NCBI GenBank assembly: GCA_039111535.1
Contig: JBCCIM010000011.1
Location: 1-63,478, forward strand
DNA length: 63,478 nucleotides
Reading direction: 5' to 3'
DNA from: Bacteroidota bacterium
GTDB lineage: Bacteria; Bacteroidota; Rhodothermia; Rhodothermales; JAHQVL01
The notes under the pieces were generated by a model. The model was given only the letters and a program-made list of their open reading frames with translations, made no database searches and had not been told where the DNA came from. Below, piece by piece: positions 8,498-17,066 of the stretch. The position numbers were made by a program, and so were the translations under genes. Positions within the stretch are counted from its first letter, which is position 1. Each line of letters opens with the position of its first letter.

Positions 8498-8925
8498 CCT
8501 GATAACGTTTAAGGTGGAAGCACGCGTGGTGCCAGAAACGCTATCAACCTACCAGGAGCCGCTGTCCGAAGACGGGGTTATGGTATAAGGTGGAGGATCC
8601 TGGTATAACCTGCTTTGGACTGGTTATGAATTGCTGATGTGGGTCGACAGGGGGAAGGAAGACCGTTGTGATTTCGATGTGGGCAGCTCTCATCAACTGC
8701 TTTGGATGTGTGTCAAATGCTAAGGCAAGGAAAGACTTGCTGTATTGTTTAGAAAGAATTTCATGGGTGATGAAGGGTGCGTTTTTGCAACGAAATACGT
8801 CATTTGTGAAACACCCGTTGGGTCTTCAAGACCCGACGGGTGTTTTAGATTGCCATAACCTCGGGCATTTGCTGACTTCAATTTTTACGATAGAACCGTC
8901 CCTGAATTGACTCAACATCGCACCC
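8498..8925. other. 428-base intergenic spacer
   Basis: The spacer lies between two minus-strand genes. A short open frame at 8668-8910 has no ribosome binding site and runs through a strong hairpin, so I do not call it a gene. Near 8577-8613 the octamer TGGTATAA occurs twice around a BamHI-like palindrome. The only clear element is the hairpin at 8811-8842. Confidence 0.5.
8811..8842 (-). terminator. strong hairpin, probable terminator after the LytTR gene
   Basis: ACACCCGTTGGGTCTT (8811-8826) pairs with AAGACCCGACGGGTGT (8827-8842) with a single G-T mismatch, giving a long stem with almost no spare loop. It lies 84 bases beyond the stop codon of the minus-strand response regulator gene. The plus-strand copy is followed by TTTTAG and the minus-strand copy by TTTCA, so it could act in either direction. 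No plus-strand gene ends just upstream, so I assign it to the minus strand. Confidence 0.6.
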
Positions 8926-9702
8926 TTACAAACCAAGCTGAAGCGAATCGCGCAACTTGTTTTTGTAGGTGCGACTCATGGCGAGTTCGGTCCCGTTTTG
9001 TAAAATAACGGTATAGTCGCCATGAGAGGCCGGATAAAAAGCTTCCACGCGATCCAGGTTGATGATGGTTGATCGGTGGATCCGCGGGAATTGCTCCGGG
9101 TTCAGGCTGGCTTCAACTTTGCCAATGTTGTCGCGGATGAGGTGCTGTGATTTGCCAGCGTGCAGCATCACATAGTTGCCTTCTGCAGCAATCCAATCGA
9201 CAGCTTCTACTTTTATCAATTGGACCGCATCCTGTCGCTTTACGGTGAAATGCTTGAGGAAAGACTGTTTGGGCTGATGTAGCGTAGTAAGCAACTGAGA
9301 GAGCTGTTGCTGCATCATCTGTACGTCCAGTTGGGCCATGCTGTTTTTTACACGCACCAAGGTGTCGAGGAAACGCGGGTGGTCGTATGGTTTCAGGAGA
9401 TAATCGATGGCATGCAGCTTAAAGGCATCAACCGCATATTGGTCGTACGCCGTAGAAAAAACAACGAGTGGCCGGCGGTTGGCTGGCAGTTGCTCTACCA
9501 CGTCAAAGCCGCTGAGTTGAGGCATCTGGATGTCAAGAAACATAACATCAACCTCTTCGGCTTGTAGCGTAGCCAGGGCTTCATGGCCATTGGCACAGGT
9601 TGTCACAACGGTGATGTCTTCGTCATCAGAGAGCCAGGAGACCAGTTTCCTGCGCGCCGGCGGCTCATCATCAACAACGATTACGCGAATTGCTTGGCTC
9701 AT
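8926..9702 (-). CDS. LytTR-family response regulator
   Basis: This 258-residue cytoplasmic transcription factor has an N-terminal receiver domain (residues 5-120) with the acidic pair DD at 11-12, phospho-acceptor Asp57 (MFLDIQMP) and conserved lysine in LLKPYD. A C-terminal LytTR DNA-binding domain (about 155-255) shows VDWIAAEGNYVMLH and FPRIHRSTIINLDRV. It lies 6 bases downstream of its sensor kinase gene, so the pair forms one signalling unit. LytTR regulators often control envelope or exopolysaccharide genes, but the target genes cannot be read from the sequence. Confidence 0.95.
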   Translation of the reverse strand: MSQAIRVIVVDDEPPARRKLVSWLSDDEDITVVTTCANGHEALATLQAEEVDVMFLDIQMPQLSGFDVVEQLPANRRPLVVFSTAYDQYAVDAFKLHAIDYLLKPYDHPRFLDTLVRVKNSMAQLDVQMMQQQLSQLLTTLHQPKQSFLKHFTVKRQDAVQLIKVEAVDWIAAEGNYVMLHAGKSQHLIRDNIGKVEASLNPEQFPRIHRSTIINLDRVEAFYPASHGDYTVILQNGTELAMSRTYKNKLRDSLQLGL

Positions 9703-9708
9703 GGTCGG

Positions 9709-10869
9709 TTAAACGGCCTGATATGCAGTAGCTTTACGGTCGGCTTTAGCGTCTGTGGTTTCCTGGAATGCAAGCGGCAGGTTGATGCGGGCGCACACGC
9801 CGCCTGAAGATACATTTTCGAGTTTGAAGGAGGCATCGTCGCCGTAGTATAGCGCAAGGCGATCCATTGTGTTTTTCAACCCGATGCCCGTTGCAGGTGT
9901 GTTGCCATTTTGATGGACAGGTGGACCTGAATTAAAAACTTCCAACACAAGCCACTCCGCTTCCTGCCGGGCAGATAAGACAATGCGTCCGGGCTCTAGT
10001 TGCTGTGCAACGCCGTGGCGTACTGCATTTTCTACAATCGGCTGTAAAATCAGGTAAGGGACACGGGCGTCGTTGACTGCCGGCGCTACATCTATTTCAA
10101 TCTGCAGGCGGTCTTCAAACCGGTGGTGTTCGATCTGCAGGTATTGCTCTGAAAACGCAATTTCTTCGGACAGGGTAACAAACGTTCGTTCCGCGTGCTC
10201 AAGTGTATTGCGTAAAAAATCGCCCAGTTTTGAGAGCATGCTGTCAGCAGCAGCTTTGTCTGTTTGCAGGGTTGCAGATATAGTGTTTAGCGAGTTATAA
10301 AGAAAATGGGGATGTAACTGCATTTGGAGGGCTTCCCGCCGAGCCCGCACAAGCTGGTTTTGCAGTGCATGGGTATGGTCTTTCTCCTTCCTGAGTCGCT
10401 CGTAATAGGTCTGTACTTGCGAGAGCACGACGAGCATAACATAGATAATGCTGCCTAGCGGCAGGGCGATGCTGTAAATCGCGCGTATTCTCATCTGGAT
10501 TTCAGTAGCCAGGCTTTCATTCAACTGAAACCCTAGGGACTCACTGATTACAAAATGGATGCTGAAAAGGCCAATGTATAGGGCAAAGTTGATCGATGTA
10601 GCCAGTAGTGCAAGAGGGAGATGGATGGCCCATTTCCATGAAAAGGGTGAAACCGAAAAAGAGAAGCGACTTGAAAACCAGAAAATGACCGGAGCTGTTA
10701 GCACCCACACATTCCAGAACAGAATCTCTGGAATCAGAATACGCGTAACACTCACGATATCAAGCGTCCGGCCGGTGGTGTAAATCCAAACCAGCGACGT
10801 AAGCACCGCCATCAGCGTAAAACACGCGATGAGCAGTGCCCAGTATCGAGATGTTTTTTGTAGATTCAT
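9709..10869 (-). CDS. LytS/YehU-type sensor histidine kinase
   Basis: This 386-residue membrane kinase has four predicted membrane segments in the first ~155 residues. A short coiled coil (about 156-185) and a His_kinase domain follow; its phospho-acceptor motif is HPHFLYNSLN, with His188 the usual site. A C-terminal ATPase domain carries ILQPIVENAVRHGV (N box) and GIGLKNTMDRL (G box). I chose the ATG at 10869, directly before the first membrane segment. The frame is open for another 38 codons upstream, but that part is not membrane-like. There is no extracellular sensor domain, so the signal is probably sensed in the membrane. It pairs with the response regulator 6 bases downstream. Confidence 0.93.
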   Translation of the reverse strand: MNLQKTSRYWALLIACFTLMAVLTSLVWIYTTGRTLDIVSVTRILIPEILFWNVWVLTAPVIFWFSSRFSFSVSPFSWKWAIHLPLALLATSINFALYIGLFSIHFVISESLGFQLNESLATEIQMRIRAIYSIALPLGSIIYVMLVVLSQVQTYYERLRKEKDHTHALQNQLVRARREALQMQLHPHFLYNSLNTISATLQTDKAAADSMLSKLGDFLRNTLEHAERTFVTLSEEIAFSEQYLQIEHHRFEDRLQIEIDVAPAVNDARVPYLILQPIVENAVRHGVAQQLEPGRIVLSARQEAEWLVLEVFNSGPPVHQNGNTPATGIGLKNTMDRLALYYGDDASFKLENVSSGGVCARINLPLAFQETTDAKADRKATAYQAV

Positions 10870-11063
10870 AGCGCGTTCAGTGAGCAGTATTTGCCGGCCC
10901 AGGTTTATTGGTGATTTCTGCACCAGGACTGAAACCCAACAGCCTGTACGATACGTATTTCTGTAGCACGAAGCCAACTCCATCCGCCGACCATTGCCCC
11001 GCTGCAGCGCTTCGCGAGATGCTTTTATTTCATCCCTAAATTTGCACTATTCCGGATAAACGA

Positions 11064-11519
11064 TTGAAAATACTTTGCAGGCTTGTCGTGTTGCTTTTGC
11101 TCCTGGTTGTTGGAAATGGTTGTGCGCGTACGCAGGATGCAACGCTAATAGGACAGCCACCTGACGCACTTACGGGTACTTTTGTTGATGATTATGGCGT
11201 AACGTACACGATCAGTCCAACGGTGTGGCAGCAGCATCCTGATAACAAGTATCGTGTAGTAGCATGGCATCCTGAAGCCGGCTACCTGGTAGCGCAGAAC
11301 GACGAGCAGAATGTGAGCGACGCCGGCTTGTGGACACGGATCGACTGGATTCCGCTTGAAGGCATGCCGCCTTATACGTGGGCCTATTGTTTGAGCGCAT
11401 ACAACGCACCTACCCGCGACGCTGCAGCACAAACGCAACTTGCCAACAAAGATACACCGCGGACGGGCTGCAATGGTTTTCCGTTTTCCAGAATGAAGCA
11501 GGCACCCGAAAATGAGTAA
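11064..11519 (+). CDS. putative lipoprotein, unknown function
   Basis: This 151-residue protein starts at a TTG codon and has a leucine-rich signal ending VVGNGC, a somewhat loose lipobox with Cys at 20. The mature part has aromatic-rich strands (PDNKYRVVAWHPEAGYLVAQN, then WTRIDWIPLEGMPPYTWAYC) and two further cysteines, one at about residue 112 and one near the end. I do not recognise the family. Its stop overlaps the start of the next gene by 8 bases, so the two are translationally coupled, and it may work with that secreted propeller protein. Confidence 0.6.
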   Translation: MKILCRLVVLLLLLVVGNGCARTQDATLIGQPPDALTGTFVDDYGVTYTISPTVWQQHPDNKYRVVAWHPEAGYLVAQNDEQNVSDAGLWTRIDWIPLEGMPPYTWAYCLSAYNAPTRDAAAQTQLANKDTPRTGCNGFPFSRMKQAPENE

Positions 11520-12462
11520 ACCAACATACGTTCGGGTTGCGCACTGGATAGCCACTTGCCTCCTTTACTTGATCACAGTGTCTGATGTCGCAGCGCATCC
11601 GTGGGGTGGACTTGTTGTGGATCGTGAAGGAAACATTTATTTCACCTTTGTCTGCCCTTTTTCGAGTGATGACCACTACGCCTGTGTATGGAAAATGCGC
11701 GGGGAGGAGGTTGCGCCATCGCTTACGTCTACACGTTCGCCAAGCGATCTGATACTCGCCCGAAGTCCATCGCGTGAACTCTTTGCCGGCGAGCGATACG
11801 GATCGTCAAATGCGTTTGTATCAAGCCTCTGGCAACTGGGGACTGCAGATTGGGAGCTTGTTGTAGGGCCTTCAAGGGATGATGCCACCTTCCATGTGCA
11901 GGCTTTTACCATTGATGATGCCGGCAATGTGATTTATGCGGTAGAGAACCAGTTGTACAAGCGTACCGCTGGAGGCAATGTCAGCGCATTATCCGTGCAA
12001 GCTTCTTTTGGCCGTATCGATGTGCTGGCCTATGGAGACGACGGTCTCTTGTATGTAATGGACCGCAGCACGCTCTACGTGGTGGACATAGCGTCTGGCG
12101 CAACGGAAGTTAGAGCAGCCAAACTGAAAGCGGACAATCCCTCCAACCTTCCATTTTCTGGTGCCAACATCTTGTTTGATATGGCCGTTGATGCAACGGG
12201 TAACGTGTATCTGGCCTATTTTGGTAACAGGGAAGTGCTCAAAGTTGATCGCTCGGGTGTTGTCACCCAATTCCTTGAATCGGAGGGGCCGTGGTCGCCC
12301 CATGGGATAGACCTGTACCAGGGGGAAGTCTACGTGCTGGAATCAACCGTTGGCGGCCAGCCGTGGTGGAAATTCTGGGCAAAGACGCCTCTGTGGCCCC
12401 GTGTGCGCAAGGTGCTGCCCGCTGGAGATGTGGTTACTTTGTTTACCTACAACGGAGGATAA
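11512..12462 (+). CDS. secreted NHL-type beta-propeller protein
   Basis: This 316-residue protein has a signal peptide (about 1-28, ending DVAAH). Propeller-like blades follow, with recurring D-x-x-G-N-x-Y/I-Y/V motifs (DREGNIYFTF, DDAGNVIYAV, DATGNVYLAY) and a late HGIDLYQGEVYVLE. It resembles the propeller region of the protein encoded at 7331-8497 but lacks the type IX sorting end, so it probably stays in the periplasm or is released differently. It overlaps the upstream lipoprotein gene. Function is unknown beyond a likely binding or ring-opening hydrolase scaffold. Confidence 0.7.
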   Translation: MSKPTYVRVAHWIATCLLYLITVSDVAAHPWGGLVVDREGNIYFTFVCPFSSDDHYACVWKMRGEEVAPSLTSTRSPSDLILARSPSRELFAGERYGSSNAFVSSLWQLGTADWELVVGPSRDDATFHVQAFTIDDAGNVIYAVENQLYKRTAGGNVSALSVQASFGRIDVLAYGDDGLLYVMDRSTLYVVDIASGATEVRAAKLKADNPSNLPFSGANILFDMAVDATGNVYLAYFGNREVLKVDRSGVVTQFLESEGPWSPHGIDLYQGEVYVLESTVGGQPWWKFWAKTPLWPRVRKVLPAGDVVTLFTYNGG

Positions 12463-12585
12463 ACCACGTTGCCTGGCTGCTGAAAACGATGTGTGTAGCA
12501 AACATGAGAATTAACAGGACAACATTGCGGTTTTGCCTGATAAAATACGCAGGTTGAGATATCAGATTTTCTAACCATAAACTGA

Positions 12586-12987
12586 ATGCGGATGTCTATC
12601 TCTAAGCGTCACGATCCATATCCTGTAAATGCGCCTTACCACGGTATCTATGCCCACGGTGTAGAATCGCCGGCCGGCAGCAGAATTCTGCACGTGTCCG
12701 GACAGGTAGGTGTATCTCCAGAAGGCCATTTGCCTGAAGATTTTGAAGGGCAATGCCGGCAGGCCATCGAGAACCTGGCTTCCGTATTGGAAGCTGCAAA
12801 CATGGAACTGACGGACATCGTGAAAATGTCGTTTTTTCTGGTTCGCCGGGAGGATATGGACGGGCTGGTGGCTGTTAGAAAAGATATGCTTGATGGTGTG
12901 CGTCCGGCAATTACAACGGTATTTGTTGCCGGACTGGTGTCGCCTGATTGGCTGGTTGAAGTGGAAGCTGTGGCGTGTGCGGCATGA
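12586..12987 (+). CDS. RidA-family (YjgF/YER057c) protein
   Basis: The 133-residue product belongs to the RidA family, trimeric enzymes that hydrolyse reactive enamine/imine intermediates made by PLP enzymes. The chain shows HVSGQVGVSPEGHLPEDF, QCRQAIENLASVLEAANM and RPAITTVFVAGL. The RPA-TTVFV arginine binds the carboxylate in active members. The final VEVEAVACAA segment also fits, with the usual glutamate present. A second ATG lies two codons downstream, and either could be the start. Confidence 0.92.
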   Translation: MRMSISKRHDPYPVNAPYHGIYAHGVESPAGSRILHVSGQVGVSPEGHLPEDFEGQCRQAIENLASVLEAANMELTDIVKMSFFLVRREDMDGLVAVRKDMLDGVRPAITTVFVAGLVSPDWLVEVEAVACAA

Positions 12988-12988
12988 G

Positions 12989-13027
12989 GGATTGGTGTCT
13001 TCATAAATGTTTATGATTGACTAATCC
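12989..13027. terminator. nested hairpin after the RidA gene
   Basis: A two-level inverted repeat starts one base after the RidA stop codon. Outer arms GGATTGGT (12989-12996) and ACTAATCC (13020-13027) enclose a perfect inner palindrome, TCATAAA-TG-TTTATGA (13001-13016). There is no T run after it, so it may protect the transcript end rather than stop transcription. Confidence 0.45.
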
Positions 13028-13168
13028 AAAATTCGCCAGACTGGGATAAAAGTAGCGGGATTCCTTGTTGCTGCCGATAGAGGGAGGCGATATATTTAAG
13101 CAGGTCCTTAGTCATGTAAGGGGCCTGGTTGGATATCGCAATTTTTTGCACATACCCCAGATGTCGTC

Positions 13169-13351
13169 ATGGAAATCGTCCCAATCTTTTCAAGCCTCTA
13201 TTTTTTGGTTGCCATAGCTTTCTGGATTGGCGTTTTATATGCGGCTTATACGCTGTTTCAGTACATCAAACAGTTGGTTGTCAGCCAGGAAGCTATAGAA
13301 CGCAAGCTGGTACGCATCGTAGAGCTCCTGGAAGAGCAACGCGCCGGCTAG
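13169..13351 (+). CDS. small single-pass membrane protein
   Basis: The 60-residue protein has one membrane segment (about residues 8-31: SLYFLVAIAFWIGVLYAAY) followed by a charged amphipathic helix (about 35-58, EAIERKLVRIVELLEEQ) that may form a coiled coil. ATG at 13169 is the only sensible start; no strong ribosome binding site is seen. Small proteins of this design are common in Bacteroidota-like genomes and lack a known function. It stands alone between RidA and an envelope protein gene. Confidence 0.55.
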   Translation: MEIVPIFSSLYFLVAIAFWIGVLYAAYTLFQYIKQLVVSQEAIERKLVRIVELLEEQRAG

Positions 13352-13455
13352 TTGGCGCGCCTTGTTGGTTGCATGTTTAGCCAGCTGTTATTTTATTGGT
13401 TGATAACACACTTCTGTATCTTCTTTCGCTGCCCTTCAATAGATATCCTGTTGTC

Positions 13456-14292
13456 ATGAATCGTTTTGCGATCCCTGTTCTGTTTTTCTGCTCGCTGCTT
13501 TGCTTTGCTGTGTCACCAAATGCCAGCGCGGATGACCTCTTTGCTTTTGGTGATAACCTCGATAAACTGGCCGTTGGGTTGACACCGGAAGAGGTTGTTG
13601 CATTGTTGGGGGAGCCAAGTACACTCAACCATACCGATTCAGGTTTGAGCTTCGTTTACCTTTCGGGTGACTACGCAGGAGTGGACATAGGTTTCAAGAA
13701 ACGCGCCACGGGTCCAGGGTTATCTAACATTGTATTTACCGATGCATTTGCCCGTAAAACCGCATCTGGTATTGGTTTGGGGATGCATCGCGTACAGGTG
13801 CAGGCCCGCATTGGTGCGCCTGCGTTTGAGGTCGATATCAAAACGAAGTTCTGGGAGAGCTACGTTGAACGCGGCTTTGTTGTGCACGTGGAGTACGACC
13901 TGGATGGTATGGTTACCAATCTGATCAAGGTTGATCGGGCGTCTGTTGATGTGCCGGCGCTCAAGCTGGCACAGGGACCAATGCTTCAGGTTGAAGTTAC
14001 CTCTTCAGATGAAAACGAGGTGTTAACCTTTGAGGGAACGTACTTTGAGAATAGCGCGATGGCCAGTGAACAAGATTTCATCGAAAGCCGTCAAACACCC
14101 TACCGTTTCGAAATTGCGCCCCAGGATGTTGTCTTACTTTTTCACCAACTCACTGGCGATGCTGAGCTCTCCGTGAAAGTGCTGAATCTTGCTGCTGATG
14201 GTCAAATGATCAATGGCGGGAGAAGCATCGGCGCCGTGGCACTGATGATTTTTGATAGCGAAGCAAATGTCTTACGCGTAACCGGGTTTTAA
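13456..14292 (+). CDS. secreted protein with two BamE/SmpA-like repeats
   Basis: The frame is open from 13396, but the ATG at 13456 starts directly at a good signal peptide (about residues 1-25, ending NASA), so I use it; the product is then 278 residues. Two segments resemble the SmpA/OmlA (BamE) motif: GLTPEEVVALLGEPS at about 38-52 and GLGMHRVQVQARIGAPA at about 110-126, each followed by strands. The C-terminal half is strand-rich and unassigned. BamE-like folds occur in outer-membrane assembly factors and in many unrelated periplasmic proteins. The downstream gene starts 3 bases after its stop. Confidence 0.6.
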   Translation: MNRFAIPVLFFCSLLCFAVSPNASADDLFAFGDNLDKLAVGLTPEEVVALLGEPSTLNHTDSGLSFVYLSGDYAGVDIGFKKRATGPGLSNIVFTDAFARKTASGIGLGMHRVQVQARIGAPAFEVDIKTKFWESYVERGFVVHVEYDLDGMVTNLIKVDRASVDVPALKLAQGPMLQVEVTSSDENEVLTFEGTYFENSAMASEQDFIESRQTPYRFEIAPQDVVLLFHQLTGDAELSVKVLNLAADGQMINGGRSIGAVALMIFDSEANVLRVTGF

Positions 14293-14295
14293 CAA

Positions 14296-14724
14296 ATGAC
14301 AAAATTCTTAGTAGTATTCCTTCTCTTTTTTGGAGCCGCAGATGTGCAAACTGCGCCTGCAGATGATGAACTGCAAGAGATCATCGTCGAACTGGATTTG
14401 ACACTGGATTACTTTTTTGAATTGCTCGATGGCCAGGACCTGGAGACGTACATCGCCGGCGTCCGCCACGCAGCACGCGCGCGGTTGCTGCTTGAACAGT
14501 ATCTGGGGGAATACATCGACAACTATGCGTACAATGAACCCGATCGACAAACATACAGGCTGCGGTTGATGGCGAGTCGTGCACAAGCGTTGTCCGATGA
14601 AGCGGGGCGGGAGCTTTGGCGAAATCCAAGACACACGGAATCTTTGCTACGGCTGTCAGAACTCGAAGTCATGGTCAAAAGCCTCAAATCAACACACAAC
14701 ACCAAATCGCGCAACGTTCGTTAG
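14296..14724 (+). CDS. small exported helical protein, unknown function
   Basis: This 142-residue protein has a signal peptide (about 1-19, ending VQTAPA) and a mature part that looks all-helical, with an acidic first helix (ELQEIIVELDLTLDYFFELL) and basic later helices. I do not recognise it. It starts 3 bases after the BamE-like gene, which suggests an envelope partner. Its stop codon overlaps that of the convergent HAD gene: the TTAG at 14721-14724 serves both. Confidence 0.55.
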   Translation: MTKFLVVFLLFFGAADVQTAPADDELQEIIVELDLTLDYFFELLDGQDLETYIAGVRHAARARLLLEQYLGEYIDNYAYNEPDRQTYRLRLMASRAQALSDEAGRELWRNPRHTESLLRLSELEVMVKSLKSTHNTKSRNVR

Positions 14725-15404
14725 CCTACAAGAGCCACAAACTCGTTGGTGTTCGATAGGTCATCCAGGAGCACATCAGGGTTGTGGATGTGTAGATCTT
14801 CTGCGTTGTAGTGCCCGGTGCTTACGGCAATAGACATCACATTGATTGAGCGGCCACACAGGATGTCGTGCTTGGTATCGCCAATAATAACCACGTTTTT
14901 GCCTTCATATTGATGGCCGGTATGGTCAAGTGCTCGTTGTACAGCGATAGGCGGAAGCTGGTACCGGTCCGCATGGTCGCTAGCAAACGCGCCAAAAGGG
15001 AAATAACTTTCCAGGCCAATACCTTTTAACTTGAGGTATGCCGTTTTTTCGAGGTTGCCAGTGAGGATAGCAAGTTGCACGTTGGGCTGCGCGTGTAACT
15101 GCTCGATTAAGGCGTGAACGCCCGGGAGAGAGATAAATTGGTCGGGGGAGAATGCTTCGGTAAACGCTTCAACGTAAGACTCCAGCGCCTCAGCAATCCA
15201 GGACTCCCAATCGTCTGCTTCAAATCCGTTGGTTACAAATACATCTTTGATGATCTGTGGATCGGTCCGCCCTGAGAAGTCAACGCCTTCGATGGACACA
15301 TCCGTTTTGTTTGTCATTTTGCGGACGGCAGCCTGCATGGCTTTGCGGCCTGCGCCTTTAGATACGAGGAGGGTGCCATCAATATCAAACAGAAGTAATT
15401 TCAT
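14721..15404 (-). CDS. HAD-superfamily hydrolase (phosphoglycolate-phosphatase-like)
   Basis: The 227-residue cytoplasmic phosphatase starts at 15404 with MKLLLFDIDGTLL. The catalytic aspartates are Asp7 and Asp9 (DIDGT). Motif II is the threonine in LAILTGN, and motif III/IV is GDTKHDILCG. A helical cap lies between about residues 15 and 85. The substrate is not predictable from sequence; phosphoglycolate or another small phosphate ester is likely for this subgroup. It ends the minus-strand run rmlB, RmlC-like, HAD with 14-15-base gaps, so it may be cotranscribed with sugar-nucleotide genes. Confidence 0.88.
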   Translation of the reverse strand: MKLLLFDIDGTLLVSKGAGRKAMQAAVRKMTNKTDVSIEGVDFSGRTDPQIIKDVFVTNGFEADDWESWIAEALESYVEAFTEAFSPDQFISLPGVHALIEQLHAQPNVQLAILTGNLEKTAYLKLKGIGLESYFPFGAFASDHADRYQLPPIAVQRALDHTGHQYEGKNVVIIGDTKHDILCGRSINVMSIAVSTGHYNAEDLHIHNPDVLLDDLSNTNEFVALVG

Positions 15405-15418
15405 TAGCCGAGGTGCCG

Positions 15419-15892
15419 TTATTCCATGATGAAAGGTGAGTTTTCCAGCTCTTCGTGTCGGATTTCGTCCACGGGTTCTTTTTTGCCTTCGCCGGCGTAA
15501 AGCTTGTTGGGGCAATTAACCACCAGCGCATCTGTTTCGCCAACATTCCAGTAAGCATGGACAACGCCTGGCGGGACAATCGCGATGGTTGGATTTTTTT
15601 CGCCCACTTCTACCACCTGTCGATTACCGTACGTAGGTGAGTTTTCGCGCGCATCCCACAGGTAAAGCTTGAACGTCCCACTGAAAAACAGAAACAGGTC
15701 TGTTTGTGCCTCGTGTTCGTGGGGGCCACGCGAAATGCCTGCTTTGGTTAGGGACAGGTAGCCCATGGTGGGGTGAAGGTTGGCCGGCAATTCATCACGA
15801 CGAAAGAACTCGCCAAGCCAACCGCGCTCATCGCTGTACTGCTTCAACGGCTCAACGGTACAAGACGCAATCGCGTCGTCATTCCAATTCAT
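15419..15892 (-). CDS. RmlC-like cupin (dTDP-4-dehydrorhamnose 3,5-epimerase family)
   Basis: The 157-residue single-domain cupin has RmlC-type features: an early DERGWLGEFFRRDEL, the RGPHEHEAQTD segment in the place of the RGLHYQ histidine motif, WDARENSPTYG matching the 'RxxSPTFG' strand, and IVPPGVVHAYWNV with its second histidine. It is shorter than true RmlC (about 180 residues), and its RGPHEHE differs from the catalytic consensus. It may be an epimerase or isomerase acting on another dTDP-4-keto sugar. It lies 15 bases downstream of rmlB, which would supply such a substrate. Confidence 0.75.
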   Translation of the reverse strand: MNWNDDAIASCTVEPLKQYSDERGWLGEFFRRDELPANLHPTMGYLSLTKAGISRGPHEHEAQTDLFLFFSGTFKLYLWDARENSPTYGNRQVVEVGEKNPTIAIVPPGVVHAYWNVGETDALVVNCPNKLYAGEGKKEPVDEIRHEELENSPFIME

Positions 15893-15907
15893 ATAACTTG
15901 TTGTTTT

Positions 15908-16987
15908 CTACCGGTGCTCGTACTGTTTTGCGTAGTATTCGCGATAAGACTGGTTGGCTACAGCTTCCAACCATTCCCGGTTATTCAGGTACCAATCAAC
16001 TGTATCCCGCAGACCTTCTGCCAGGGTAAAGGAGGGTGACCAGTTTAATTCTTTGTTGAGCCGACCAAAGTCCATCGCGTACCAAAAATCGTGCCCGGCC
16101 CGGTCTTTTACAAACGTAATCAACGCTTTCGACGTACCTTCATCCTGCCCAACGGCCTGATCCAACTGATCAAGCAGCAGGTGCACGAGCTCCAGGTTGG
16201 TACATTCGTTGTCACCGCCGATGTTGAACGTCCGCCCATTGGGGCCAAAATGCAAGATTAGATCGATCGCCTTGCAATGATCTACCACGTGCAGCCAGTC
16301 CCGGACGTTGTCACCTTTGCCGTAAATCGGAATGGGCTTTTTATTTAGCGCATTCATGATGACGAGCGGGATGAGTTTTTCCGGGAATTGGTACGGTCCG
16401 TAATTGTTTGAGCAGTTGGAGATTACGATTGGTAAGCCGTATGTATGTCCGTATGCGCGTACAAAATGATCGCTCGAAGCCTTCGACGCCGAGTATGGTG
16501 AGCGGGGATCGTATGGCGTTGTCTCAGTAAAAAACCCTTCATCGCCAAGCGATCCGAAGACCTCATCCGTGGAAACATGAAAGAACCTGCGATCTTCATC
16601 ACCCTGCCAATGTTTGCGGGCGGCATCAAGCAGGTTGACGGTGCCGAGGACATTGGTTTTAACAAACGTTAACGGGTCGAGGATGGACCGGTCGACGTGT
16701 GATTCTGCTGCAAAGTTGACGACGGTGGTAAAGTTGTGGGCGTCAAAAAGGCTGCGGACCAATTCGGGGTCAGCAATGTCACCCTCTACAAAATTGTAGT
16801 TGTCGTGTGCTTCAAGCGAAGCAAGGTTGTGCAGGTTGCCGGCATACGTGAGCGCATCCAGATTCCAGAAAGAGATTTCGGGATATTTGGGCACAACGTG
16901 CAGCAAGAAATTGGAGCCAATAAAGCCGGCGCCACCGGTAACAAGAACGCGTTTAGGGAAGTGCTGTTGATTATCTGGTCGAGACAT
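15908..16987 (-). CDS. rmlB: dTDP-glucose 4,6-dehydratase
   Basis: The 359-residue SDR-type enzyme converts dTDP-glucose to dTDP-4-keto-6-deoxyglucose, the branch point for rhamnose and other deoxy sugars. The NAD-binding motif is VTGGAGFIGSNFL (about 15-27). Catalytic motifs are STDEVFG (the Thr-Asp-Glu triad used for dehydration) and YSASKASSDH (Tyr-x3-Lys). The length matches the family. It leads a minus-strand run with an RmlC-like cupin and a HAD phosphatase. rmlA and rmlD are not in the window, so the final sugar is unknown. Confidence 0.95.
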   Translation of the reverse strand: MSRPDNQQHFPKRVLVTGGAGFIGSNFLLHVVPKYPEISFWNLDALTYAGNLHNLASLEAHDNYNFVEGDIADPELVRSLFDAHNFTTVVNFAAESHVDRSILDPLTFVKTNVLGTVNLLDAARKHWQGDEDRRFFHVSTDEVFGSLGDEGFFTETTPYDPRSPYSASKASSDHFVRAYGHTYGLPIVISNCSNNYGPYQFPEKLIPLVIMNALNKKPIPIYGKGDNVRDWLHVVDHCKAIDLILHFGPNGRTFNIGGDNECTNLELVHLLLDQLDQAVGQDEGTSKALITFVKDRAGHDFWYAMDFGRLNKELNWSPSFTLAEGLRDTVDWYLNNREWLEAVANQSYREYYAKQYEHR

Positions 16988-17066
16988 GTCGTAAGGGGAT
17001 ATGAGGTTGCCGGTTATAGACGGGTTTCGGCTCCGAGTTCCGCGCTGCTTGCATTCCGTTTTGCGG

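Noticed and set aside
8668-8910. 80-codon open frame in the spacer before the LytTR genes
   Set aside because: It runs through a long near-perfect hairpin, has no ribosome binding site and the translation has no recognisable features.
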